Source: CAYNJG01 sp965216885 (lineage in GTDB: Bacteria; Planctomycetota; Planctomycetia; Pirellulales; Pirellulaceae). Taken from it: DNA of 64,000 bases. The position numbers and the translations under genes are program-made. The notes beneath the pieces are model-generated. The model saw only the letters and a list, made by a program, of their open reading frames with translations. It made no database searches and was not told the origin of the DNA. The stretch is taken from assembly GCA_965216885.1 (NCBI GenBank), contig OZ244209.1, forward strand, positions 2,852,001-2,916,000, given 5' to 3'. Position 1 is the stretch's first letter. Each line of letters starts with the position of its first letter. Positions 45,172 through 54,261 of this stretch are shown here, piece after piece.

Positions 45172-46875
45172 ATGCTGGCTGACCCAAAGGAAGCGAATCC
45201 CACGACCATTTTCGCCATCGTCGCGTTGAGTGTAGTCGTTGCGCTCCTCGACCTCGCGGAGATGGCGAACTGGATCGACGCCCTGCCCGAGGTCTGCCTG
45301 CAACTGGCCTGCTGCGCGACCATGACGGCCCTCACCGTCCCGGTGCTCCGCCGAAGCGAGCTCCCGCGTTCCAGGAAACTGCTTTTTGCGGCCGTTTTTC
45401 TAGTCGGACTGTCCCTGGCAGCATGGAACGTTCTGGAGGAGATTCCTCAATTTGGAGACTCGCAAATCGCGGGAGCTACTGCGATTGGCACGAAGGTCGC
45501 CGAGCGTGCGGCAGGGACTTTCTGGTCCCTTTTGCCAATCATGATGATTGTGCTGTATCTTCGCGAGTACGCTCGCAACCAGTCGCGACTGGAAGCCACG
45601 GTAGAAGAACGCACGCGCGAGTTGTCAGCCACGAATCATTCGCTGCAGAAGGAAATCTGTGAACGCCTGCTGGCTTCCAACGAACGTGACCAGGCACGAC
45701 AGGAGCTCGAGCAAACGCTGGCGGAAACCCCGTTGCCCATGCAGGGCCCCGGTCGGGCATGGGTTCGACAGGAACGACTCGCGGCGATCGACCAGGCTTT
45801 CTCCGGACTCTCGCACGAACTGAACAATTCGTTGATGCCGGTGCTCTCCTACACCAACCTGCTGCTCTCCAAAGCTTCGCTGCCGCCCGAACAAGCGCAG
45901 TGGCTGCACAACCTCTCGTACTCGGCCCGTGAGGCTGCCGCGGTGGTGCGCAATCTTCGCCACTTCTACCAGAACGCAAAAGGGGAACCGTTCGCGCCAA
46001 TCTCACTGAGCTCCGTTGCTGAACGGGCGATCGAAACGATGGAGGCGTTCTGCGACAACCCACTGCCGAACGGGAAACAAATCCGGCTTGAGACTGACTT
46101 TGGCAGCAATACGAACGTTGAAGGACACCAGGGCCAGATGCAGCAGGTCATGACAAATCTGTTGAGCAATTCCATTGAGGCGATCGAAGAAAAGGGTGTT
46201 ATCGGGGTCCGCACAAGGCGGGTAGGACAGTACGTCAACTTCGAAATCAGCGATAACGGCCGTGGGATGACGCCAACCGAACTGAAATGTTGCTTCGAGC
46301 CTTTCTTCTCAACAAAGAAATCCCGCACCGGCTTGGGGCTGAGTGTCTGTCACCGGATTGTGCAACGGCACGGCGGCTCGATTGACATCGACAAAGTTTC
46401 ACCCCAGGGCACCAAAGTCTCCGTTCGCATCCCCGCATCCATTGAACCAGCGGAAGTCCAACCGTCCCCCTCCGCGGATGCCGATCTTACCGATCTGAAG
46501 TTGTTGTTGGTGGAAGACAACGCAACCGTGCGGCAATCCATGACCGACATGCTGGAACTGGTGGGTGTCAACGTCACCGCAGTTGAGACGGGCGTGCAGG
46601 CCATCGAAGTGTTACGAAGCAGTGACTTCGACGCCGTGTTGACCGATTTGGGCCTACCTGAGATGGACGGCGTCGAGCTCATCTCGGAAATCAGAAGTTT
46701 TTCAGAAGTCCCAACAATCCTCATGTCCGGCTGGCCACGCAACAAAATCATGGATCGGCTACAGGATCGACCTCAACCCAACACCATCCTTTCCAAGCCC
46801 ACCAAGTTCGCGGATCTCACGCATACCATTGAACAGGTCGCCGGCCGTAAGGTACCTTCTCCAACGACAGAATAA
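45172..46875 (+). CDS. Hybrid sensor histidine kinase with receiver domain
   Basis: This 567-residue protein has four hydrophobic segments in the first 130 residues, a coiled coil (about 133-185) and a histidine kinase core. The phosphoacceptor is His215 in SGLSHELNN; the ATP site shows NLLSNSIEAIEE (N box), SDNGRGM, FEPFFS and GLGLSV. A receiver domain (about 443-560) has the phosphorylated Asp492 in LTDLGLPEMDG. No DNA-binding output domain is present, so it would pass phosphate to another protein or change its own kinase activity. The sensed signal is probably membrane-related, as there is no large outside domain. Downstream genes on the same strand are 60 bp away. Confidence 0.92.
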   Translation: MLADPKEANPTTIFAIVALSVVVALLDLAEMANWIDALPEVCLQLACCATMTALTVPVLRRSELPRSRKLLFAAVFLVGLSLAAWNVLEEIPQFGDSQIAGATAIGTKVAERAAGTFWSLLPIMMIVLYLREYARNQSRLEATVEERTRELSATNHSLQKEICERLLASNERDQARQELEQTLAETPLPMQGPGRAWVRQERLAAIDQAFSGLSHELNNSLMPVLSYTNLLLSKASLPPEQAQWLHNLSYSAREAAAVVRNLRHFYQNAKGEPFAPISLSSVAERAIETMEAFCDNPLPNGKQIRLETDFGSNTNVEGHQGQMQQVMTNLLSNSIEAIEEKGVIGVRTRRVGQYVNFEISDNGRGMTPTELKCCFEPFFSTKKSRTGLGLSVCHRIVQRHGGSIDIDKVSPQGTKVSVRIPASIEPAEVQPSPSADADLTDLKLLLVEDNATVRQSMTDMLELVGVNVTAVETGVQAIEVLRSSDFDAVLTDLGLPEMDGVELISEIRSFSEVPTILMSGWPRNKIMDRLQDRPQPNTILSKPTKFADLTHTIEQVAGRKVPSPTTE

Positions 46876-46937
46876 CCTGTTCACTTCGCTCGAATCGCGA
46901 TCGCGCGAAGTCAGCGCAGCCATGCCTCGGACGATCA

Positions 46938-48365
46938 ATGCAATTATTCCTTCTGCGTGTTGGTGAAACCACAAAGCCGTTGCTGACGGCCCTTCGCTCC
47001 ACAGGTCGACACCGCATCTCGGGATGGCATCAGTCCGATACCATTCACGACTGGTTGAGCACACAGTTTCCGGGCGGGACCCGGATTGCCGACGTCGACG
47101 AGTTCTCCCAAGTGGCCAGCAACAATGCCGTGCTGGTGGGCGAGCGACAGGTGGACTGCGAGGACCAGGAACAACTCCTGCGCGAACTGGCTCGTGACGG
47201 GGTACCGTTGATACTCATGCAACCGGCTTGCTCGGGCATCTTCGCCTTCGAACTGGATATGATCCAGCGAGATACCGTGGCGCCGATGATTCCGGTTCAC
47301 CCCGCGTGCCGGCACGAACTGCTGGACTCGGTGGCCGCTTCGCTTCAAACGTCGAATGCGAAGATGGGCACCGTCGAACAAATTGTGGTCGAACGGCAGA
47401 TGGACGACCGCAGCGACGAAGCCGTGCGCGCGGCGCTTTCGCGGGATGCGATGCTCTTGCGGCGTCTGATTGGCGACTTCCACAAAATCGGCGCGATGCA
47501 ATCTTCGGGAGAGCCGTCGCTGGCGAACCTCAGTGTCCACCTCACCAGTGCGCATTCCGCGATCACGCGATGGTCGGTTGGCCCCGTACTCGATCAGGCC
47601 GGAGCGACTCTCCAGTTGATCGGCACGGAGGGACGCGTCGCCCTGGAAATGCCCAATGACGGCCCTTGGCAACTGAAGTCGACCGATCCGTCCCTTGAAA
47701 AAGACGCCGTGGCCGACGTCTGGGATTCGGTTGTCGAACACATTGACGCGGGGATGGCCGGACAACCTTCAGCGCCGACCTGGGAAGATGCTGTCCGGGC
47801 CATCGACCTTTCCGATACCGCCTCAGAATGTATACGGCGTGGCAAGACGCTCACGCTGAACAACGAGCGATTGACCGAAGAAGACACGTTCAAGAGTATG
47901 ATGGCCGCAGGTGGTTGCCTGATCATCATGGTACTGCCTGTCCTGCTGCTGCTGGTTTCGCTCGTTGACGGCATGAACCTGCCCTACAACAAGACAACCG
48001 TCGTCGAGGCCGTCGCCGAACAACGCTCCGTTCCGCTGCCCCCCGACCTGAACGCCCTGAAAAGCATTGTGATCCCGGACGGACGAGAACTGACTCCAAT
48101 GACGGAGGACGAGCTATTTCGAGCCTATGGGCTTCAACGCAAAGGAACGCCGGAAGCCTACTGCGTCGAACGCAACGAATTCACAATCGCGCCGGTACCC
48201 GAGGAGAACATCCTGCTCGAACTGCAATACGAAGGTGCATTCAATATTTGGCGAGGCTGGCCCTTCCTGTTGCTGGCACCCATTGCCTTCTTCCTGGCAC
48301 TGCAACTCTTCAAGCTTGCATTCCCAAAACCAGGCGACTCTGCGACCGCCAAAGAGGCATCCTGA
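46938..48365 (+). CDS. Membrane-anchored degenerate Gfo/Idh/MocA-like protein
   Basis: This 475-residue protein has an N-terminal part with the size and strand order of a Gfo/Idh/MocA oxidoreductase, and a segment typical of that family's C-terminal end (PTWEDAVRAIDLSDTASECI, about 280-300). The usual GxGxxG nucleotide motif and the E-K-P motif are absent (MQPACS sits where EKP is expected). It is therefore probably non-catalytic. Two membrane helices (about 320-340 and 437-458) flank an outside loop of some 100 residues. ATG at 46938 lacks a clear ribosome binding site. It follows the histidine kinase gene by 62 bp, suggesting a joint sensory role, but this is inference. Confidence 0.55.
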   Translation: MQLFLLRVGETTKPLLTALRSTGRHRISGWHQSDTIHDWLSTQFPGGTRIADVDEFSQVASNNAVLVGERQVDCEDQEQLLRELARDGVPLILMQPACSGIFAFELDMIQRDTVAPMIPVHPACRHELLDSVAASLQTSNAKMGTVEQIVVERQMDDRSDEAVRAALSRDAMLLRRLIGDFHKIGAMQSSGEPSLANLSVHLTSAHSAITRWSVGPVLDQAGATLQLIGTEGRVALEMPNDGPWQLKSTDPSLEKDAVADVWDSVVEHIDAGMAGQPSAPTWEDAVRAIDLSDTASECIRRGKTLTLNNERLTEEDTFKSMMAAGGCLIIMVLPVLLLLVSLVDGMNLPYNKTTVVEAVAEQRSVPLPPDLNALKSIVIPDGRELTPMTEDELFRAYGLQRKGTPEAYCVERNEFTIAPVPEENILLELQYEGAFNIWRGWPFLLLAPIAFFLALQLFKLAFPKPGDSATAKEAS

Positions 48366-48646
48366 CGCGCTACTCAGTGACGTGTCACACCCACAACGCC
48401 CGACAGCAGTGACACCACTGCTGTGTCTCGCAATTGCTCGATAGCACGTGGCGATCTTTCGCAATCGGCAACCATCCACAGTGTGGGCGTCAACCTGGGT
48501 CACCTGTGCGGGTTGCTGTCGCAGGTATCAAGCATCACACGCATCCGGTCCGATTTCTTCCCTTGAACCCAAGGACGATCGACGTACGCGTTGACCTCCG
48601 AAACAGAGAATCCCGCCCAGCCCAGCCCCGCACTTCGCCAGCGCCC
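48366..48646. other. Intergenic region upstream of the exported HtrA gene
   Basis: About 280 bp. The protease frame extends back through it, but lacks both a signal and a domain, so I treat it as non-coding. No clear promoter or hairpin was seen. Confidence 0.35.
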
Positions 48647-50029
48647 ATGAGAACCTTTCCGTTGAACCGGCATCGTGGACTAAACACCAGCCACAAGGTC
48701 ATACTCCTGGCTGTGGTTGCCATTGGCATCTTCGCGATGCGCGTCGATGCCCAGAGCCTTCGCCGTTCGGCAATTGTCCGCGCCGTCGAGCAGGCACGTC
48801 CGTCGGTAGTGAACATCACTGGCCAGAAAATGGTCCCCGTCGAGGATCAGTATTCGGACGCCAGAAAACGCGTCAACGGAATGGGCACTGGAGTGGTCGT
48901 CGATCACCGCGGCTATATCCTCACGAACTACCACGTCGTGGAAGGTGTGCGGCGGATCAACGTAACGACGTCGAATGGATCGGCCTACGTTGCGCGACTG
49001 GTTGCCAACGACCCGACCACGGACCTCGCCATCATCAAGATTCCAACGCGTACGTCCATGACGGTCGTGCACGTCGGAAGCTCGAAGGATATCTACTGGG
49101 GTGAAACGGTGATCGCCATGGGCAATGCCTACGGTTACGAAAACACGGTCACCACCGGCATCGTCAGCGCCTTGCACCGAAACGTTCGGGTAAACGACAA
49201 GCAGGCATACCGCGACCTCATCCAGACCGACGCCAGCATCAACCCGGGCAACTCGGGCGGGCCGCTGTTGAACATTGATGGCGACATGATTGGTATCAAC
49301 GTTGCGGTTCGCGTCGGTGCACAGGGCATTGGCTTCGCGATTCCCGTCAATCAGGCGCTGCAGGTAGCGGCTCGGCTGATGAGTGTTGAACGACTCTCGG
49401 GCGTCTGGCACGGTGTTATTCACGAAGATCAGATGGTCGGCACGTCTTCATCGGTCGTCGTGAAAAACGTCAAGCCTGACAGCCCGGCATCGCGAGCGGG
49501 ACTGCGTCCGGGCGACGTGATCCAGCAAGTCGCGGGTCAGAAGGTCGGGCGAGGACTGGACGTGGAGTGTGCTCTGATCGGCACACGAGCGGGCGAAACG
49601 GTGGACTTTGCCGTCGTTCGCGACAACAAGGCCGTCGACGTACAGTTGGGTCTTGAGGCTCAACCGTCCGTTCGAGCCCGAAAGCCGCTCGCTGAAACGA
49701 TCGTGAAAGATCCCGTCTGGACGAAACTTGGCGTCCGTCTGGAAGCCGTTAGCCAGGCCGACGTTCGGAAGCAAATCGACAAATTCCGCGGCGGACTACG
49801 CGTGACGGCCATCCGAGCTGGTGGTGTCGCAGCGAAAGAGGGCATCCAGAAAAACGATGTCCTTGTTGGCATGCGGATTGGAAAGCAGGACTGGGAAACC
49901 ATTTCGCTGGACAACCTGCACTACATCATGGAAGAGGCCAACGAAAAGGGCCACTCCAACGTACCGTTTTATGTCGTTCGCAACGGAAAGACGCTATCCG
50001 GGTCGTTCACCCCGACCGTCCTACGCTAG
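48647..50029 (+). CDS. Exported HtrA/DegP-like serine protease with PDZ domains
   Basis: This 460-residue protein has an N-terminal signal or anchor helix (about 18-34, ending VDAQS). The protease domain has its triad His96 in TNYHVV, Asp126 in TTDLAII and Ser203 in GNSGGP. Two PDZ domains follow (about 260-345 and 365-455; AGLRPGDVIQQV and EGIQKNDVLVGM). This layout matches periplasmic DegP/DegQ proteases that clear misfolded proteins. ATG at 48647 begins the signal segment. It is the second HtrA-like gene in the window; the one at 20536-21522 has a single PDZ and no signal. Confidence 0.88.
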   Translation: MRTFPLNRHRGLNTSHKVILLAVVAIGIFAMRVDAQSLRRSAIVRAVEQARPSVVNITGQKMVPVEDQYSDARKRVNGMGTGVVVDHRGYILTNYHVVEGVRRINVTTSNGSAYVARLVANDPTTDLAIIKIPTRTSMTVVHVGSSKDIYWGETVIAMGNAYGYENTVTTGIVSALHRNVRVNDKQAYRDLIQTDASINPGNSGGPLLNIDGDMIGINVAVRVGAQGIGFAIPVNQALQVAARLMSVERLSGVWHGVIHEDQMVGTSSSVVVKNVKPDSPASRAGLRPGDVIQQVAGQKVGRGLDVECALIGTRAGETVDFAVVRDNKAVDVQLGLEAQPSVRARKPLAETIVKDPVWTKLGVRLEAVSQADVRKQIDKFRGGLRVTAIRAGGVAAKEGIQKNDVLVGMRIGKQDWETISLDNLHYIMEEANEKGHSNVPFYVVRNGKTLSGSFTPTVLR

Positions 50030-50132
50030 GTCTCCCCCGACCAATGCCGTTGGAGTCGCGATGCCGTTCGCAGCCAAGTCGCCTACAATGCAGCAGACAC
50101 CGATCTGCTCCTTGTGATACCCGGTAGGCAAC

Positions 50133-51053
50133 TTGCGCGAAAACGACTTTGTAAACTGGATTTCCCGACTGGCCCAAAGCGACGACAATCAGCCGCTGAC
50201 GGGAATCGGTGACGATGCAGCCGTCCTCGCAGCTACCGGGGACGACCTGGTTGTCACCACGGATCTGATTTGCGATGGCACGCACTTTATCGCCGCCGAA
50301 ACGGATCCGTACCTCATCGGCCGCAAAGCGATGGCCGTTAACCTCAGCGACATCGCCGCGATGGCCGCTCGTCCACAAACGGCGTTTGTGTCGTTGCTCC
50401 TACCACGTAGCGTATCGGAAGACGACGCACAGCAGTTAATGCGTGGCATGACGGACCTTGCGCATCGGCACGGATGCGTGGTGGCCGGTGGCGACACGAA
50501 CGTATGGAACGGGGCGTTGGCGATCAACGTCCTGATCATCGGCGAAGTGACCAAACACGGACCACTCAAACGATCTGGCGCTCGCCCCGGTGATGCCCTG
50601 GTCGTTACCGGTTCGCTGGGAGGCAGTCTCGCAGGGCACCACCTGACCTTTGAACCACGCATCCGGGAAGCACTCCAGTTGCACTCGGAATATAATCTTT
50701 CCGCCGGCATGGACCTCAGCGACGGCCTGGCATTGGACGTGCGACGCATGGCAACCGCCAGTGACTGCGGCGTCGTCATTGAGGCGGACGCCATTCCGGT
50801 ATCAACATCGGCTCGCGAAATGGCCGACTCGGATGATGAAGCCATTGAACGGGCCATCGGAGATGGAGAGGACTTTGAATTATTACTGGCTTTGCCCGCC
50901 GACGAGGCCAATCGCCTCGTGCACGACCAGCCGCTTGAAACAGTCGTGACGCGTATTGGAGAATGCGTGGCCGGCAACGAGTGTGTGCTGACAAGAAACG
51001 GGCAGTCGCGGCCACTGCCGAAACTGGGGTACGAACACGAATCTGATCAATGA
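50133..51053 (+). CDS. thiL: Thiamine-monophosphate kinase
   Basis: This 306-residue protein phosphorylates thiamine monophosphate to the active coenzyme thiamine diphosphate. It has the AIR-synthase-like fold with GIGDDAAV, TTDLICDGTHF, GRKAMAVNLSDIAAM and GGDTN, and MDLSDGLALD towards the C-terminus. The start is a TTG at 50133 with GGTAGG four bases before it; no ATG fits. Its stop overlaps the start of tsaE (ATGA), so the two are translationally coupled, a pairing seen in other bacteria as well. Confidence 0.93.
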   Translation: MRENDFVNWISRLAQSDDNQPLTGIGDDAAVLAATGDDLVVTTDLICDGTHFIAAETDPYLIGRKAMAVNLSDIAAMAARPQTAFVSLLLPRSVSEDDAQQLMRGMTDLAHRHGCVVAGGDTNVWNGALAINVLIIGEVTKHGPLKRSGARPGDALVVTGSLGGSLAGHHLTFEPRIREALQLHSEYNLSAGMDLSDGLALDVRRMATASDCGVVIEADAIPVSTSAREMADSDDEAIERAIGDGEDFELLLALPADEANRLVHDQPLETVVTRIGECVAGNECVLTRNGQSRPLPKLGYEHESDQ

Positions 51054-51514
51054 ACGTCGAAATTACATTGCAATCCGAATCCGACACCGAACAGCTTGGC
51101 AGACAGCTCGCGGAATGCCTGCCAGAGCAGTGCATCGTGCTGCTAAACGGCACGCTCGGCGCCGGCAAGACACGACTGGTACGCGCATTTGCAACAGCGT
51201 GTGGCGTACCCGCCGGAGATATCACCAGCCCAACTTTCACCCTCTGGCAAACCTACTCGGCAGACAGGCTCATCCATCACCTCGACGCCTATCGGATCGC
51301 CGACGAGGACGAATTTGACGGGCTGGGTGTCTTCGAGGTGTTCGACGACTCTGCGGTCATATTCATCGAATGGGCCAGTCGCGTCATGGAATCCATTCCG
51401 CAAGCAGGACGGCTGGAAATCGATATCGACGTCGTCAGCGAAACCGGGCGTCTGGTTCGCCTGTCCACCGACGACACGGAGATTGGACGACGCATTGAGA
51501 CTTTGACAGGCTAG
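51050..51514 (+). CDS. tsaE: tRNA threonylcarbamoyladenosine biosynthesis ATPase
   Basis: This 154-residue P-loop ATPase works with TsaB and TsaD to make t6A37 in tRNAs that read ANN codons. The Walker A motif is GTLGAGKT (residues 34-41); SPTFTLWQTY and the Walker B-like IFIEWASRV are also family marks. Its start codon overlaps the stop of thiL by 4 bp. The length is usual for TsaE. No other t6A gene is in the window. Confidence 0.93.
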   Translation: MNVEITLQSESDTEQLGRQLAECLPEQCIVLLNGTLGAGKTRLVRAFATACGVPAGDITSPTFTLWQTYSADRLIHHLDAYRIADEDEFDGLGVFEVFDDSAVIFIEWASRVMESIPQAGRLEIDIDVVSETGRLVRLSTDDTEIGRRIETLTG

Positions 51515-51557
51515 ACACAAGGCCAGGCAAGTTTCGAACACCCGGTCCCTGCGTGAA

Positions 51558-52511
51558 CTACAGCTGCCGCGAGTACGTTGCCCCGCGCCCGGTTTCGACG
51601 AAACCCAGCTTGCGAAAGAATTCCAGGCCGGGCGCATTCAATGTCGCCACTTGCACACGAGCCGACGCCGTACCGCTGCCGCGCAATTGCTTGAGCGCGC
51701 TGGAAACAAGGAACGTTGCCAGCCCCGCCCGCCGGCTCTCGTCGATCACATTGACACGGCTCAGCGAAACGGCGAACGATCCCGAGCACGCATTCGTCCA
51801 GTCGGGATCCCACCAGATCATGGAACCGCAAACGCGATTGTCTTTCTTCGCAACCACTTCAAACTGGCTTCGCTGGAGTGGCCCGAAGGAACAGGTGTCC
51901 CACCACGTGTCGAAGGTGTGGTCGAGCGTCGCCCGGACAGCGTGAGTGCGTTGCAAGCTTCGTTGTGTGCGATCAACAACCGGTCGCACGCGAGCCAACT
52001 GACAACCAAGCATTACGAACTCTTCGTTGAGCGTGTATCCGGACGCCTCGTACGTTGCCCGCAGAGGCTGATCTGACTCGAACACGCCGGGCAACTCACT
52101 GGAGTCCGTTAGCCCGTGGTAGAAGGGAATCATGGGCGGAAACGAGCCGCCATACACGCGTTTCGCGCCTTTTTGCGCTAGATACTGCTCGGCCGCGCTG
52201 ATCAACTCACGCCGTAAATCCTCCGAGTCAAAATCGGGAATCACCTGCAGCATGCAGATCACGCCTTCGCCGTAGTCGATTTCGCTGCCGTTTGAGTTCG
52301 GGCCGAAACCTGCGTGCACGAATCCGATGACGCGTCCGTCGGATTCCGCGACGATAAGCCCCTGTCGATCAAACCAGGGTTTGGCCAACACAAAATGTTC
52401 AAGCCGCCCCACATCCATTCGGGAAACCAGACCTCGCTCGGGAGACTGGGCGGACCAGACATCAATTAGAGCGGGCGGATCACTATTACGGAATGGGCGC
52501 AGAGCAAACAA
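51558..52511 (-). CDS. Protein with two GNAT acetyltransferase domains
   Basis: This 317-residue protein contains two GNAT-like halves. The N-terminal one (about 1-155) begins ALRPFRNSDPP and has a fairly complete strand order; the C-terminal one (about 195-317) has VNVIDESRRAGLATFLVSSA, a partly degenerate acetyl-CoA loop, and the LEFFRKLGFVETG end motif. The start is not certain: a TTG at 52511 with GGTGAG six bases upstream fits the domain limit best. A longer frame up to 52781 would overlap the Rieske gene and is unlikely. Only one half may be catalytic, as in mycothiol synthase-type tandem GNATs; the substrate is unknown. Confidence 0.75.
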   Translation of the reverse strand: MFALRPFRNSDPPALIDVWSAQSPERGLVSRMDVGRLEHFVLAKPWFDRQGLIVAESDGRVIGFVHAGFGPNSNGSEIDYGEGVICMLQVIPDFDSEDLRRELISAAEQYLAQKGAKRVYGGSFPPMIPFYHGLTDSSELPGVFESDQPLRATYEASGYTLNEEFVMLGCQLARVRPVVDRTQRSLQRTHAVRATLDHTFDTWWDTCSFGPLQRSQFEVVAKKDNRVCGSMIWWDPDWTNACSGSFAVSLSRVNVIDESRRAGLATFLVSSALKQLRGSGTASARVQVATLNAPGLEFFRKLGFVETGRGATYSRQL

Positions 52512-52630
52512 GGTGGACTCACCAAACGACCGGCGACAATGCACAGCTTGAAATATCGCAGAATCGAAATCAGGTGTCGACCACCGAAGCGGAAGTCCCC
52601 GATCGCCGCGCCAAAGGTGAAACCTGTCGG

Positions 52631-53032
52631 CTAGTTTTCGCGTCCGCCGCCCAGCCCACTGGCGAGATCGATGAGCACACGCCCCGATTCGACTTTCACA
52701 TCGAAGCAAGGATGCCGTACCCCGGGGCTCAACTGGCTTTGACCGTCCTGCACATCGAACTGCCATCCGTGCCACGGACACGTCAAAATGCAGCCATTCA
52801 ACTCGCCCTTGCCCAACGGGCCTCCTTGATGCGGGCAGACGCCATCCATCGCATACAGGACGTTTTCGACCTTGAAGAGGGCTACGATATTGCCTTCGAC
52901 GACAAGTTCGGAACTTGAACCTTCCTCGAAGTCCGACTCGCTGCCAACGTCCGTCCAGACTTTCGCCGGCTGCGGTTCGCCCAGTTGCTCGTTGGTACGG
53001 TCGCCCGAACCGTTTTCGGGTTGATCATTCAC
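52631..53032 (-). CDS. Rieske 2Fe-2S ferredoxin-like protein
   Basis: This 133-residue protein is a stand-alone Rieske domain. Cluster ligands are Cys66 and His68 in VCPHQGG and Cys85 and His88 in TCPWHGW. It resembles the ferredoxin parts of aromatic ring dioxygenases and the small subunit of nitrite reductases, but no oxygenase gene is beside it, so its electron partner is unknown. No signal peptide is seen. The start is a GTG at 53032, with 15 bp to the upstream acyltransferase gene, so they probably share a transcript. Confidence 0.88.
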   Translation of the reverse strand: MNDQPENGSGDRTNEQLGEPQPAKVWTDVGSESDFEEGSSSELVVEGNIVALFKVENVLYAMDGVCPHQGGPLGKGELNGCILTCPWHGWQFDVQDGQSQLSPGVRHPCFDVKVESGRVLIDLASGLGGGREN

Positions 53033-53047
53033 GTTCGATCTATCTCG

Positions 53048-54058
53048 CTAGGCCGACTTGTTGGGTTCAATCGAAAGCCCCGTGTTTTCCAGAGTCGCTC
53101 GATCATGCCGACGACGCTGCCGTTTCAGCACGCGTGCGGGCGGCTCCTTCCAGCGGCGATGTAGCCACCAATACTGCTCGGGCGCCAACTGGATGGCATC
53201 TTCCAAAAGGCAACTGTACCACTGCGACAACTCTTCCACGTCGCGAGCTCCATCCGTCTCCGGATCATAGACGCCCAACACGCCAATCTCAAACTGCATG
53301 GGCCTGTCACCCACACGACGCGAGTACCCAAACACCATGGGGGCGTTCTGCGTCAGCGTGAACAACGCCACCGACTTGTGACAGGACGCCAATCGGCCAA
53401 AGAACTCAATCCAGCAACCCTTTGGCCCCGCCGACTGGTCACCCAAAATCATCAGCGTGCCGCCACTGCTGAGCACCTGGTCGACCTGCGGAGAACTTCC
53501 TCGCTTGGGCAGGATGTGCTGACCGGTCGATTCGCGAAACTGCTTTACGAATCGATCCAGAAACGGATTATCGAACGAACGCGCGACCGAATAAGTCGCG
53601 TGCCCCAACAAAGCCGACACAATGCCGCCAATCTCAAAATTGCCAAAGTGCCCCGAAACCACGATGACGGGACGATCGGACAACAGATGTTCGATTTCCA
53701 GATCAATGTTCTTCATCGTGACGTACTGACGCCAGTTGTTGCGATGGATCTTCCGCGGCGCCTGAACGACTTCGCACATCAGCAAAATGATGTGACGCCA
53801 CATCCGACGTCCCATGACATGCCGTTCCTGCGCGCTGAGTTCAGGAAAAGCGTGCCGAAGATTTTCGTCGGTGATGGAATACCGCAGCCTAAGCCGCTCA
53901 TGCGCGAGCCACGACAGCCAGTCGGCGACTACCGCACAAGTCTCGATGCGGACCATCTGAATGACGCATACGACGATGCGCACTGCCACGTACACCAGCC
54001 AGTCTGTGACCAGTCGTCGTTTGCTATGCAGTTGAGCGAAGTTCAAAAGGAATCTCAT
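53048..54058 (-). CDS. LpxL/HtrB family lysophospholipid acyltransferase
   Basis: This 336-residue protein has an N-terminal membrane helix (about 20-38) and the acyltransferase motif HFGNFE (His137, Glu142), followed by a glycine-rich GGTLMILGDQSAG segment, all typical of lauroyl/myristoyl acyltransferases of lipid A synthesis. The family transfers acyl chains from ACP to lipid A precursors, consistent with planctomycetes having a lipid A-bearing outer membrane. Related proteins acylate other lipids, so the substrate is not certain. It lies upstream of the Rieske gene, on the same strand. Confidence 0.85.
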   Translation of the reverse strand: MRFLLNFAQLHSKRRLVTDWLVYVAVRIVVCVIQMVRIETCAVVADWLSWLAHERLRLRYSITDENLRHAFPELSAQERHVMGRRMWRHIILLMCEVVQAPRKIHRNNWRQYVTMKNIDLEIEHLLSDRPVIVVSGHFGNFEIGGIVSALLGHATYSVARSFDNPFLDRFVKQFRESTGQHILPKRGSSPQVDQVLSSGGTLMILGDQSAGPKGCWIEFFGRLASCHKSVALFTLTQNAPMVFGYSRRVGDRPMQFEIGVLGVYDPETDGARDVEELSQWYSCLLEDAIQLAPEQYWWLHRRWKEPPARVLKRQRRRHDRATLENTGLSIEPNKSA

Positions 54059-54261
54059 TCACAAAACGTCGGATGCCTGCCGCCAGTCCAGTGCCACCCA
54101 CACGCCCACGGGCGACGCGTTTGTCAGATGCCCCAAGGAGGAGCAAACCGACGGGTGGCATGCACTGCTAATCCGGCATTGTCGCAGTTTTGCAAAGATT
54201 CACGAATACTGGTTTACAGCGAACGCTACCAGAGCCAGCTTCGACGACTTCGGCGAAACGA

